From the NCBI GenBank assembly GCA_041481445.1, contig JBGPBV010000069.1, positions 1-31,419 on the forward strand: a DNA stretch of 31,419 nt, in the 5' to 3' direction. Below, piece by piece: positions 14,288 to 21,803 of this stretch. A program made the position numbers and the translations under genes. Every line of letters begins with the position of its first letter. Within the stretch, counting starts at the first letter, position 1. Source of the DNA: AA29 sp041481445 (GTDB lineage: Bacteria; Acidobacteriota; Vicinamibacteria; Fen-336). Below the pieces are notes generated by a model. That model was not told where the DNA came from and searched no databases. It saw only the letters and a program-made list of their open reading frames with translations.

Positions 14288-15361
14288 CTAGAAGTCCGTG
14301 CCCTTCACCTTGAGCGCCAGGCGCAGGACGTACATGTCGGCGGTGATGAACAGGGTGGAGCCGTTCTCGCCGAACGCGCAGTTGCTGGTGGCCTCGCCGG
14401 TGACGAAGGTGCCGAGGTGATGGGCGTCCTTGTCGAAGACGTGGACGCCCCCGGGACCGGTCGCGAAGAGGTGGCCCTGTTTGTCGACCTTCAGGCCGTC
14501 GGGCAGCCCCTTCCTCTCCGGGCCCACCCAGCTCGTGGCGTCGAAGAAGACGCGGCCGTTCGCGATCGAGCCGTCCGCCTGGACGTCGTAGGCCATCCAG
14601 ATCGCGCGCTGGGCGTCCGAGTTGGCGACGTAGAGGGTCTTGTGGTCGGGCGAGAAGGCGATCCCGTTGGGCCGGGACAGCTCCTTGGTCAGCAGGGTGA
14701 CCTTGCCGTCCTTGACCACCCGGTACACGCCCTGGAAGTCGAGCTGCTTGTCGGGATCCTGCTCCTTGCGCGTGAGCCCGTAGGGGGGGTCGGTGAAGTA
14801 CAGGGCGCCGTCCGTGTGGTACACGCCGTCGTTGGGGCTGTTGAGGCGCTTTCCCTCGTAGCGGTCGGCGATGGCGACGTACTTGGCCTTGGGCTTGTCC
14901 AGGGGCGCGTCCATCCGCGCGACCTGGCGGTTGCCGTGCTGGCAGAGCACGAGCCGCCCCTGGGGGTCGAGGATGAGCGCGTTGGAGCCCGGCTCGTCGG
15001 GCGCGATGTTGTTGGGGCGCGGGATGGGGCCGCCGTAGCCGCTCTGATCGAGGTAGACCTCGGTGCCGCGCCCGTCCTGCCACCTGAGGACGCGGTTGGG
15101 CGGGATGTCGGAGAAGAGCAGGTAGCCGCCGCCGGCGCGCACCCACACCGGCCCTTCGACCCAGTCGAACCCGTTCGCGATCACCTCCATCTTCGCCTTC
15201 GGGTCGACGATGGCGTCCAGACGCGGGTCCAGGCGCTCGATGCGGCCCAGCGTCGGTCGCGCAGGCTTGCGCTCGTCGGCGCGCGTCGTGGTCACGGCCA
15301 GGCTCAGGATCGCGGCGCCCAGGGCGCCACCGGCAGCAATCATAGGCGCGGTCGGAGGCAT
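14288..15361 (-). CDS. Exported SMP-30/gluconolactonase-family protein; candidate fuconolactonase
   Basis: A 357-aa six-bladed propeller with an N-terminal signal peptide (residues 1-28). Expected metal and catalytic residues are present: E69 in GFDWVEGPVW, N177 in NSPNDGV, N232 in RPNGIAF and D288 in GLPDGLKVDKQGHLF. FTDPPYGL and the C-terminal SNCAFGENGSTLFITA are typical of the family. These enzymes hydrolyse sugar lactones to aldonic acids with a divalent metal. In this operon, L-fuconolactone to L-fuconate is the natural guess, although a signal peptide would place hydrolysis outside the cytoplasm, matching a periplasmic dehydrogenase better than a cytoplasmic SDR. A GAGGAGGG Shine-Dalgarno precedes the ATG. 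Confidence 0.87.
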   Translation of the reverse strand: MPPTAPMIAAGGALGAAILSLAVTTTRADERKPARPTLGRIERLDPRLDAIVDPKAKMEVIANGFDWVEGPVWVRAGGGYLLFSDIPPNRVLRWQDGRGTEVYLDQSGYGGPIPRPNNIAPDEPGSNALILDPQGRLVLCQHGNRQVARMDAPLDKPKAKYVAIADRYEGKRLNSPNDGVYHTDGALYFTDPPYGLTRKEQDPDKQLDFQGVYRVVKDGKVTLLTKELSRPNGIAFSPDHKTLYVANSDAQRAIWMAYDVQADGSIANGRVFFDATSWVGPERKGLPDGLKVDKQGHLFATGPGGVHVFDKDAHHLGTFVTGEATSNCAFGENGSTLFITADMYVLRLALKVKGTDF

Positions 15362-15400
15362 GGAGGGGTCCCTCCTCAGGACGCCAGATGATAGCGCCGA

Positions 15401-15511
15401 TCAGAAGCTCACCCGGATCGAACCCCGCATGATGCGCGGGTTCCGGGCGGCGGTGGCCTCCCCGAAGCTGGCGTTGACCTGGTTGCCGGCGGGGTCGAAG
15501 CGCGCGGTGTG
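15401..15511 (-). pseudogene. 3'-end remnant of a second Oar-like TonB-dependent receptor
   Basis: The minus strand reads HTARFDPAGNQVNASFG, then EATAARNPRIMRGSIRVSF and a stop codon. A conserved FG...ARNPRIM...R..F ending in aromatic Phe is how Oar-like outer-membrane receptors finish. There is no upstream body: within a few bases the sequence meets the hairpin that follows the intact receptor gene. So only about 36 codons of a lost paralogue seem to survive between the receptor and the lactonase gene. No start codon or Shine-Dalgarno. Confidence 0.55.
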
Positions 15512-15515
15512 GGGT

Positions 15516-15552
15516 CGCCGCCCCCTCCACCGTGGTGGTGGAAGGGGCGGCG
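15516..15552 (-). terminator. Strong hairpin after the TonB-dependent receptor gene
   Basis: Arms 15516-15531 and 15537-15552 pair over 16 bp with a 5-nt loop. The only imperfection becomes a G-U wobble in the minus-strand RNA, the direction of the receptor gene, which fits selection on that transcript. It lies 17 nt after the stop. No T-tract follows, so it may terminate weakly or protect the receptor mRNA 3' end, lowering downstream gene levels. Confidence 0.55.
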
Positions 15553-15568
15553 CCGTCACGTCAGTCCC

Positions 15569-18500
15569 TCAGAACTTGAACTTGATCGACAGCTGGATCT
15601 GCCGCTCCGTGGTCCCGCACAGCGCGCAGGACGGGCTGGCCAGCATCGCGGTGATGGTGCCGAAGGCGGAGCTGCCGAACGTGGTATTGGGGTCCGCGAA
15701 GGCCGGGTGGTTGAGGACGTTGAAGGCCTCGATGCGCAGCTCGTTCTCGACGTGCCCGAACCTGGTCGTCTTCACCAGGTTCACGTCGATGTTGAAGTAC
15801 CCGGGGCCGCGGGCGATGTTGCGGCCAGCGGTGCCGAAGGTGGCCGTCGTCTCGGGCACGATCCGGAATGCAGTGGGATCGAACCAGTGGTCGATGGTCT
15901 GATCGGCGTTGTTGATGTTGTCGGCCAGGCGGTCCGGACGCTGAGAGGACTGCTGGCCGCTGTTGGTGCCCGTCGAGAGCACGGCCTGGGACTGGGTGAT
16001 GGTGAGCGCCCGTCCGGACCGCGCGTACAGGATCCCGCCGAACTGCCACCCGCCCAGCTTGCTTTCGCGGCCGAGGGGAAGGCTGTAGACCCAGTTCGAA
16101 ACGAACGTGTGCTTGACGTCGTAGTCGGACGGGCCACGGTTGTAGTCGGGGTCGTACGTGTTGACCAGGGCCACGCCGCCGTCGTTGTCCGAGCTGAGAT
16201 CGTAGGCCAGGCCATAGGTGTACGAGTTCATGAAGGAGAACCCGTTCGCGTACCGGCGCTGGAACTTCACGAGCAGCCCGTTGTAGTTCAGGAAGCCCGT
16301 GCTCGTGACCGTGCCCAGGTCGCCCAGGGCCGGGTCTTGCTGGAAGAACGGCCGGTTGATGTTCGCGTTGGTCACGCCCCGCACCGGCTGGGCCTGGTTC
16401 TCGTTCCTCTTGAGCAGCATCTGCCGCGCCCGCGAGCCGACGTAGGCCACCTCGATGAGGTAGTTCCGGCCGAGCTGCCGCTGGACGTTGAGGTTGAAGT
16501 TGGTCGAGTAGGCGTCGCGGAAGTCGCGGTCGAAGACCGAGCGCGTGCTGCCCGCGGGCGCGCGGTTGGGGTCGACCCCCGGAGGTGGCGGCAGCCCGTC
16601 CTGGACCCTCAGGTTGGTGCCGAACGTGCTGTTGCGCAGGGCCGTCGACTGCAGGAAGGGCGGGTTCTGCGCCTTCGACGAGGACGTCCCGCCGGGCGTG
16701 AAGTTCCAGAAGACGCCGACTCCGCCGCGGATCACCGTCTTGCCGTTGCCGGTCAGGTCGTAGGCGAACCCGAACCGCGGCCCGAAGTCCTTCTTCGAGT
16801 ACGTCTGCAGGTAGCGCCCGACCGTCACGCCGCCCATGACCGCGTCCGGTGAGGCCACCACGAACTTGCCGGTGGCCACGTCGAAGTTCGACTGGCGGTT
16901 GTCCACCTCCACCCACGGCACGAAGAGGTCCCAGCGCAGGCCCATGTTCAGGGTCAGCTTGCTGCTGGCGCGGAGGTCGTCCTGCACGTACAGCGCGTAT
17001 TCCGGCCGCTTCTCCGTGTAGGTCTCGGCGTCGAACAGGTTGCGGTTCTTCTGGCTGGCGTAGCCGAGCAGGAAGCTGGCCACGTCGAAGCCGGTGCTCG
17101 AGTTCACCGAGCACCCGCTGAGGATGCCGCCGCAGTTCGAGGTCGGGTTGTTGTCGAACACGAAGTTGCCCACGATCGTGTCGGCGTTCAGGATCTCACG
17201 CGACCGCAGGGTGATGCTGCCTCCCGCCTTCATCGTGTGCTTCCCCGACACCTTGGTGATGCTGTCGAAGAGCTGGAAGTCGTTCTGGTTGGTGATCAGG
17301 GGCTGGTTGGAGTTGGCGCCCAGGTTGCGGATGTTCGTGAAGTTGAGCTGCGTCATCCCCGAGGTCGCGTCGTTCAGGTTGATGCCGGGCAACCCCACCG
17401 CATTCGCCGGGTTCTGGAGGTAGTCGATCGGGGTCATGAAGAACTTGATCGAGTTCCATCCGAATCGGAACTCGTTGAGCAGGTTGTTGGAGAACGAATG
17501 GGTGTCGTTGAAGGCCGCGCTCTGGGCCTTGATGTTGCCTTCCCCCGCTCCGAAGGTCGCTCCCGCGTCCCCGTGCGGCAGGGTGGCGGGCAGGGTGCGA
17601 TGGGTCTTCTGGAAGCTGTAGCGCACGAACGCGCGGTTGTTCGCGGACACGTTGTGGTCGAGCTTGATGTCGAACTGGTTGTCCTGCCGCTCGAGCACGG
17701 GGTTGATCACGTAGTTGCTGAGGGTCTGCCCGTTGCTGGCCCGCGTGCCCGCGGAGTTGGGCTCGGGGTAGAGCTGGTTGAGGATGTTCCTCGACACGGG
17801 ATCGAACCGGCTGGCCGGGATGATGTTCCCCGGGAAGGGCTGGTTCGTGAGCGGGTCGTAGATGACCCGGTTGATCTCGGAGAAGTTGCCCTGCCGCATC
17901 GCCAGCGACGGCACCGTCGAGACGTTGGTCAGCCCCTGGTTGATGCGCAGCCCCTGGTAGTCGGCGAAGAAGAAGGTCCGGTCCTTGACGATCGGACCGC
18001 CCAGGGTGGCCCCGAACTGTTGCTGCTTGAAGTCGGGCTTGGCGCGGCCGGCGCGGTTGTTGAAGAAGTTGTTGGCGTCGAAGGCGTCGTTGCGCACGAA
18101 GTCGAACGCGCTCCCGTGGAACGCGTTCGCGCCCGACTTGATCTGGATGTTCACGACCCCGCCGAGCGACTTGCCGAACTCCGCGGAGTAGGTGCTCGTC
18201 TGCATCTTGAACTCGTCGAGGGCGTCCACGCTCGGGAAGATCACGACCGTCTGCAGCCAGGTCTCGTTGTTGTCCACGCCGTCGAGCAGGTAGTTGTTGT
18301 CACGGGCGCGTTGACCGTTGGCGGAGAAGCCCGCGCTCGCGCGCCAGGCCAGGGAGCCCGCGCCGTCGATGTTGGCCCCCGGGACCGCACGCAGGACGCC
18401 CGGGATCGTCCGCGTGAGGCTGACGAAGTTCCGCCCGTTGAGGGGCAGCGCCTCGATCTGCTCGTTGCCGATCGTCGCCCCCAGCTCCGAGCTGTTGGTC

Positions 18501-18910
18501 TGGATGAGGGGCGTTTCCGCCTGGATGGTCACCGCCTCCGTCATCTGCCCCAGCTCGAGCTTCAGGTCGGCGCGGACCTTCTGGTCGACGCCCACGTGGA
18601 CGTCGGAGAGGCTGACCTTCTTGAAGCCCCCCAGCTCGCCCGAGACCGTGTAGGTCCCGGTCGGCATGAGGGGCGCCGTGAACTCGCCTTTCGCGTCCGT
18701 GGTCACGGTCCGGGTGAACCCCGTCCCCGCGTTGACCAGCGTCACGGTGGCCCCGGGCAGCGCTCCGCCGCTCGGGTCCCTCACCGTCCCCAGGAGCGTC
18801 CCGGTCACCGCCTGCCCGGCGACCGGCTGTGGCAGCAGCGACATGGCCAGCGCCAGGCCCAGGCCGCAAAGGGCCCGGAACAGACCGGCCATTCCTCTTC
18901 GAGTCTTCAT
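15569..18910 (-). CDS. Oar-like TonB-dependent receptor with carboxypeptidase-regulatory domain
   Basis: A 1113-aa outer-membrane receptor. The ATG at 18910 is chosen because GGAGG lies just upstream; the open frame extends to 19027 without a ribosome site. A signal peptide (MKTRRGMAGLFRALCGLG..., cut near PVAGQA) precedes a CarboxypepD_reg/Cna-B-like domain (about 35-115: GTLLGTVRDPSGGALPGATV, GTYTVSGELGGFKKV). A plug domain (about 120-240) includes IEALPLNGRNFVSLTRTIPGV, NNYLLDGVDN and STYSAEFGKSLGGVVNIQIK. A long beta-barrel ends in QIQLSIKFKF, the aromatic terminus used for outer-membrane insertion. These receptors are abundant in Acidobacteriota. As the first gene of a carbohydrate operon beside a GntR/fuconate dehydratase pair, it probably imports a fucose-containing oligosaccharide (inference). 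Confidence 0.92.
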   Translation of the reverse strand: MKTRRGMAGLFRALCGLGLALAMSLLPQPVAGQAVTGTLLGTVRDPSGGALPGATVTLVNAGTGFTRTVTTDAKGEFTAPLMPTGTYTVSGELGGFKKVSLSDVHVGVDQKVRADLKLELGQMTEAVTIQAETPLIQTNSSELGATIGNEQIEALPLNGRNFVSLTRTIPGVLRAVPGANIDGAGSLAWRASAGFSANGQRARDNNYLLDGVDNNETWLQTVVIFPSVDALDEFKMQTSTYSAEFGKSLGGVVNIQIKSGANAFHGSAFDFVRNDAFDANNFFNNRAGRAKPDFKQQQFGATLGGPIVKDRTFFFADYQGLRINQGLTNVSTVPSLAMRQGNFSEINRVIYDPLTNQPFPGNIIPASRFDPVSRNILNQLYPEPNSAGTRASNGQTLSNYVINPVLERQDNQFDIKLDHNVSANNRAFVRYSFQKTHRTLPATLPHGDAGATFGAGEGNIKAQSAAFNDTHSFSNNLLNEFRFGWNSIKFFMTPIDYLQNPANAVGLPGINLNDATSGMTQLNFTNIRNLGANSNQPLITNQNDFQLFDSITKVSGKHTMKAGGSITLRSREILNADTIVGNFVFDNNPTSNCGGILSGCSVNSSTGFDVASFLLGYASQKNRNLFDAETYTEKRPEYALYVQDDLRASSKLTLNMGLRWDLFVPWVEVDNRQSNFDVATGKFVVASPDAVMGGVTVGRYLQTYSKKDFGPRFGFAYDLTGNGKTVIRGGVGVFWNFTPGGTSSSKAQNPPFLQSTALRNSTFGTNLRVQDGLPPPPGVDPNRAPAGSTRSVFDRDFRDAYSTNFNLNVQRQLGRNYLIEVAYVGSRARQMLLKRNENQAQPVRGVTNANINRPFFQQDPALGDLGTVTSTGFLNYNGLLVKFQRRYANGFSFMNSYTYGLAYDLSSDNDGGVALVNTYDPDYNRGPSDYDVKHTFVSNWVYSLPLGRESKLGGWQFGGILYARSGRALTITQSQAVLSTGTNSGQQSSQRPDRLADNINNADQTIDHWFDPTAFRIVPETTATFGTAGRNIARGPGYFNIDVNLVKTTRFGHVENELRIEAFNVLNHPAFADPNTTFGSSAFGTITAMLASPSCALCGTTERQIQLSIKFKF

Positions 18911-18983
18911 CTGTCCTCCGAGAAGCCAAAATCGCTCCGCGGGAGCTCCGCGGGCCGGGATCCGTCGCCGAGGGCGCGACATC

Positions 18984-18994
18984 TTGTCAGACCT
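18984..18994. promoter_or_regulatory. Imperfect FadR-subfamily operator-like site near the receptor start
   Basis: TTGTCAGACCT keeps the GTnnnAC core and shares GTCAGACC with the perfect site at 19131. It lies 74 nt upstream of the receptor ATG, where a repressor would block transcription of the minus-strand operon. A second core, TTGTGAAACAT (19017-19027), is 33 bp away, about three helical turns. Confidence 0.42.
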
Positions 18995-19130
18995 ATCCGC
19001 ATCTGGGTCGAAAAAGTTGTGAAACATTACTCAGGGTGTCCAGCCCTGTCAAGCCCCTTCTTGGCGGCGGGTTTGGCAGGCGTCCGACCCCTCCGGGAGA
19101 GAGCGCGTTACGGCCAGGCTGGCCCAGCTC

Positions 19131-19141
19131 TGGTCAGACCA
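19131..19141. promoter_or_regulatory. Perfect FadR-subfamily operator-like palindrome
   Basis: TGGTCAGACCA is a perfect 5+1+5 inverted repeat and fits the TNGTNNNACNA pattern described for FadR-subfamily GntR regulators. It sits between the divergent receptor and GntR genes, the expected place for an autoregulated local regulator. Binding by the adjacent GntR protein is an inference. Confidence 0.55.
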
Positions 19142-19475
19142 CCGGCCTCGTCGAGCCATATACGATCGGCGAGCGAGGCCGTTCACACCCCTTCGAACCG
19201 AGGCGCGGGGACCAGTCGGGGCATTTCAGGCGACGCTGCCGCCGAAGCGCTCGAAGTGGAATAGCCAGTCGATCGCCCTCACGCTGGGTTGTCGAGACAC
19301 TGCGGAGTCCTGGATGACCCCTCCAACGGACCGTGCGGGCACGACGTAAAGCGTGCGCGACCGAATCCGCGGAATTCGAGCCACTTACGTCGCAACACCG
19401 CCGATTGTGGTTGACTCTACCGATCCTTGGACAGATCATACGCCGCCGGCCCGAATCAGTTCTTACCCCCGAGGT

Positions 19476-20243
19476 ATGACCAATAACTCGCCGACGCTGC
19501 CAAGCGGCGTCACCGACGAACCCGACGAAGGCCTCGCCGCCGAGCGTGTCGTCATGCACATCGAGCGGCTGATCCAGAGCGGGCAACTCCGGCCGGGGGA
19601 CCGCCTTCCCGCCGAGCGGGAGCTCGCGCGCCTCATCAAGGTGAGCCGTCCTTCCGTCCGCGCCGGGCTGCGCTCGCTGGCCGCCGTCGGCATCCTGGAG
19701 TCGCGCCACGGCGCGGGCAGCTTCATCACCGCCGGTCCGCCCCGCCTCTCGAGCGGCCCCCTCAGCCTGCTGGCCTCACTGCACGGCTTCACCCGGGACG
19801 ACATGTTCGACGCGCGACGCGTGCTCGAGATGGGGGCGGCGCGCCTGGCCGCCGAGCGCGCCACCGGCGACGACATGGCCACCATGTCGGAGGAGGTGGC
19901 GGGGATGTTCGCCTCCATGCAGGATCCCCAGGCCTTCCTCGTGCACGACGTACGCTTCCATCGCGCGGTGGCCATGGCCTCGCACAACCCCGTGCTGGCC
20001 GCGCTGGTGGAGATGGTGTCGACCATGGTCTACGAGCGGCGGCGGCTGACCGTCGAGCGCGCGCGCGACCTCAAGGAGTCGGCGGAGATGCACCGGCGGA
20101 TCTACGCCGCGATCCGCGACCGTGACGCCGAGAAGGCACGCCGCGAGATGAGCGAGCACCTCGACCTGGCCCGGATGGCGCAGGCCTCGGAAGAGCAGAC
20201 CGAGCCCGCGGGTCCGATGGCGGCGATCCCCCCGGAGGGCTGA
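19476..20243 (+). CDS. FadR-subfamily GntR transcriptional regulator (FCD domain)
   Basis: A 255-aa regulator. The winged helix-turn-helix (about 20-86) contains LRPGDRLPAERELARLIKVSRPSVR and ILESRHGAGSFI. The FCD ligand domain (about 108-232) has the metal-binding set D158 and H162 in HDVRFHRAVA, H206 in EMHRRIY and H228 in MSEHLDLA. FCD regulators often sense sugar acids; here L-fuconate or 2-keto-3-deoxy-L-fuconate would be logical inducers, which is an inference. The ATG at 19476 (MTNNSPTLP) is preferred to an earlier in-frame start at 19353, as homology begins after it; a GAGG lies very close to the ATG. The stop overlaps the fuconate dehydratase ATG (TGATG), so they are translationally coupled. 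Confidence 0.88.
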   Translation: MTNNSPTLPSGVTDEPDEGLAAERVVMHIERLIQSGQLRPGDRLPAERELARLIKVSRPSVRAGLRSLAAVGILESRHGAGSFITAGPPRLSSGPLSLLASLHGFTRDDMFDARRVLEMGAARLAAERATGDDMATMSEEVAGMFASMQDPQAFLVHDVRFHRAVAMASHNPVLAALVEMVSTMVYERRRLTVERARDLKESAEMHRRIYAAIRDRDAEKARREMSEHLDLARMAQASEEQTEPAGPMAAIPPEG

Positions 20244-21556
20244 TGAAGATCACCGGAGTCCGCGTCCGCGACATCCGCTTCCCCACCTCGCGCAACCTCG
20301 ACGGCTCGGACGCCCTCAACGTGGGCGATTACTCCGCGACCTACGTCGTCCTCCAGACCGACGCCGGGGTCGAGGGACACGGGCTCACCTTCACCAACGG
20401 CCGGGGGAACGAGCTGACGGTGGCCGCCGTCCACGCCCTGAAGCACCACGTGATCGGCTCGACGCTGGAGGCGATCAAGGGCGACCTGCGCGCCCTCTAC
20501 CGGCGCCTGACCGTGGACCCGCAGCTGCGCTGGCTGGGTCCGGAGAAGGGCATCCTCCACATGGCCACGGGGGCGCTCCTCAACGCGGTGTGGGACCTGT
20601 GGGCGAAGGCGGAGAAGAAGCCGCTGTGGAAGCTGCTCGTCGACCTCACGCCCGAGCAGCTCGTGTCCGCCATCGACTTCAGCTACCTCACCGACGCCCT
20701 CACGGAAGCGGACGCGATCGAGCTCCTCCGCCGGCGGGCGCCCACCCGGGCCGCGCGCGAGGCCGAGATGCGGGCGAAAGGCTATCCCGCCTACACCACC
20801 TCCACCGGCTGGCTCGGCTACTCCGACGAGAAAGTGAAGCGCCTCTGCGAGGAGGCGGTGGCCGCGGGCTGGACCCATCTCAAGATGAAGGTGGGCCAGG
20901 ACCTGGAGACCAACCGCCGTCGGGCCGGCCTCATCCGATCCATCATCGGGCCGAAGCGCCGCCTGATGATGGACGCCAACCAGTGCTGGGACGTTCCGGA
21001 GGCCATCCGGCAGATGCACAGCCTGGCCGAGTTCGATCCGTGGTGGATCGAGGAGCCCACCTCTCCCGACGACGTGATCGGCCACGCCGCCATCGCCCGC
21101 GACATCGCCCCCATCCGCGTGGCCACGGGCGAGGCCTGCCAGAACCGCGTCATCTTCAAGCAGCTCCTCCAGGCAAACGCGATCGGCTTCTGCCAGATCG
21201 ACTCCTGCCGCGTCGGCGGCGTGAACGAGGTGCTGTCGATCATGCTCCTGGCCACGCGCTTCGGCGTGCCGATCTGCCCGCACGCCGGCGGCGTCGGGCT
21301 CTGCGAGTACGTCCAGCACCTCGCGCTCTTCGACTACATCGCCCTCAGCGCCAGCCTCGAGGACCGGATCTGCGAGTACGTGGACCACCTGCACGAGCAC
21401 TTCGTCGATCCCGTGCGCATCGTGGACGGCCGCTACGCCGCCCCGCTCGCCCCCGGCTACAGCATCACCATGAAGCCGCAGTCGCTCGACGAGTACGAGT
21501 TCCCGGCCGGCCGCGCCTGGAGCGGGGAGCGCCGGGACGCCGCGACCGCCGTCTGA
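20243..21556 (+). CDS. fucD: L-fuconate dehydratase (enolase superfamily)
   Basis: This enzyme dehydrates L-fuconate to 2-keto-3-deoxy-L-fuconate with Mg. The 437-aa product matches the Xanthomonas FucD and human ENOSF1 pattern through its whole length. Catalytic and metal residues are all present: K214 and K216 (HLKMKVG), D244 (MMDANQ), E270 (WWIEEPTSPDD), E297 (ATGEACQNR) and H347 (CPHAGGVGLCE), each four residues lower than the Xanthomonas numbering. DPQLRWLGPEKGILH and SLEDRICEYVDHLHEHF are further family signatures. It overlaps the GntR gene by one base. This gene fixes the local pathway as L-fucose/L-fuconate catabolism by the non-phosphorylating route. Confidence 0.93.
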   Translation: MKITGVRVRDIRFPTSRNLDGSDALNVGDYSATYVVLQTDAGVEGHGLTFTNGRGNELTVAAVHALKHHVIGSTLEAIKGDLRALYRRLTVDPQLRWLGPEKGILHMATGALLNAVWDLWAKAEKKPLWKLLVDLTPEQLVSAIDFSYLTDALTEADAIELLRRRAPTRAAREAEMRAKGYPAYTTSTGWLGYSDEKVKRLCEEAVAAGWTHLKMKVGQDLETNRRRAGLIRSIIGPKRRLMMDANQCWDVPEAIRQMHSLAEFDPWWIEEPTSPDDVIGHAAIARDIAPIRVATGEACQNRVIFKQLLQANAIGFCQIDSCRVGGVNEVLSIMLLATRFGVPICPHAGGVGLCEYVQHLALFDYIALSASLEDRICEYVDHLHEHFVDPVRIVDGRYAAPLAPGYSITMKPQSLDEYEFPAGRAWSGERRDAATAV

Positions 21557-21708
21557 GCCCGGCCGCGGTCCCCCGCCCGTCCCTCCGCCGTCCCGCGGCC
21601 GAGACGGCCGGTCCCACTCCTGCGACGGCGGAGCCCGCCCCGACCTGGCCGCGGATCCGCGCCACGCCTCGCAACACGATGAGCCGACGGGCCGGGCGTC
21701 GATTCCCA

Positions 21709-21728
21709 CCGCGCCCTCCTGGGCGCGG
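21709..21728 (+). terminator. GC-rich hairpin after fucD
   Basis: CCGCGCCC-TCCT-GGGCGCGG is a perfect 8-bp stem with a 4-nt loop, in the 247-nt gap between fucD and the first module gene A. No T-run follows, so intrinsic termination is uncertain; it may be a boundary between the two regions. Confidence 0.4.
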
Positions 21729-21803
21729 TACGCAGATTGCTCTAGGCGCCATCCACGTGGCCCAAGAGCGTGCTCGCACTTCTCTAGAGTGGAGGATCCT
21801 CAC

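Larger units (their letters stand above)
18911..19475. other. 565-bp divergent control region between receptor operon and GntR-fuconate dehydratase operon
   Basis: No gene was seen here. The region contains a leader stem-loop candidate (GCTCC-GCG-GGAGC, 18934-18946), an A-rich patch (19010-19030), three TNGTNNNACN-type sites (18984-18994, 19017-19027, 19131-19141), a 13-bp palindrome GGCCAG-G-CTGGCC (19112-19124), and TTGACT at 19411-19416 with TCATAC 19 nt downstream as a weak promoter for the regulator. Its length and several palindromes suggest multi-site control. Confidence 0.6.

Noticed and set aside
15401..15511. The receptor-like piece as the true C-terminus of the intact receptor after a frameshift
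   Set aside because: The intact receptor already ends in KFKF at its own stop, with a strong hairpin between the two, so this is a separate remnant.
13248..15530. A 760-codon minus-strand open frame
   Set aside because: The alcohol dehydrogenase begins at 14273 with its own ribosome site; the upstream part is a shadow of the lactonase gene.
18911..19027. N-terminal extension of the TonB-dependent receptor
   Set aside because: It would bury the signal peptide; the ATG at 18910 has GGAGG directly upstream.
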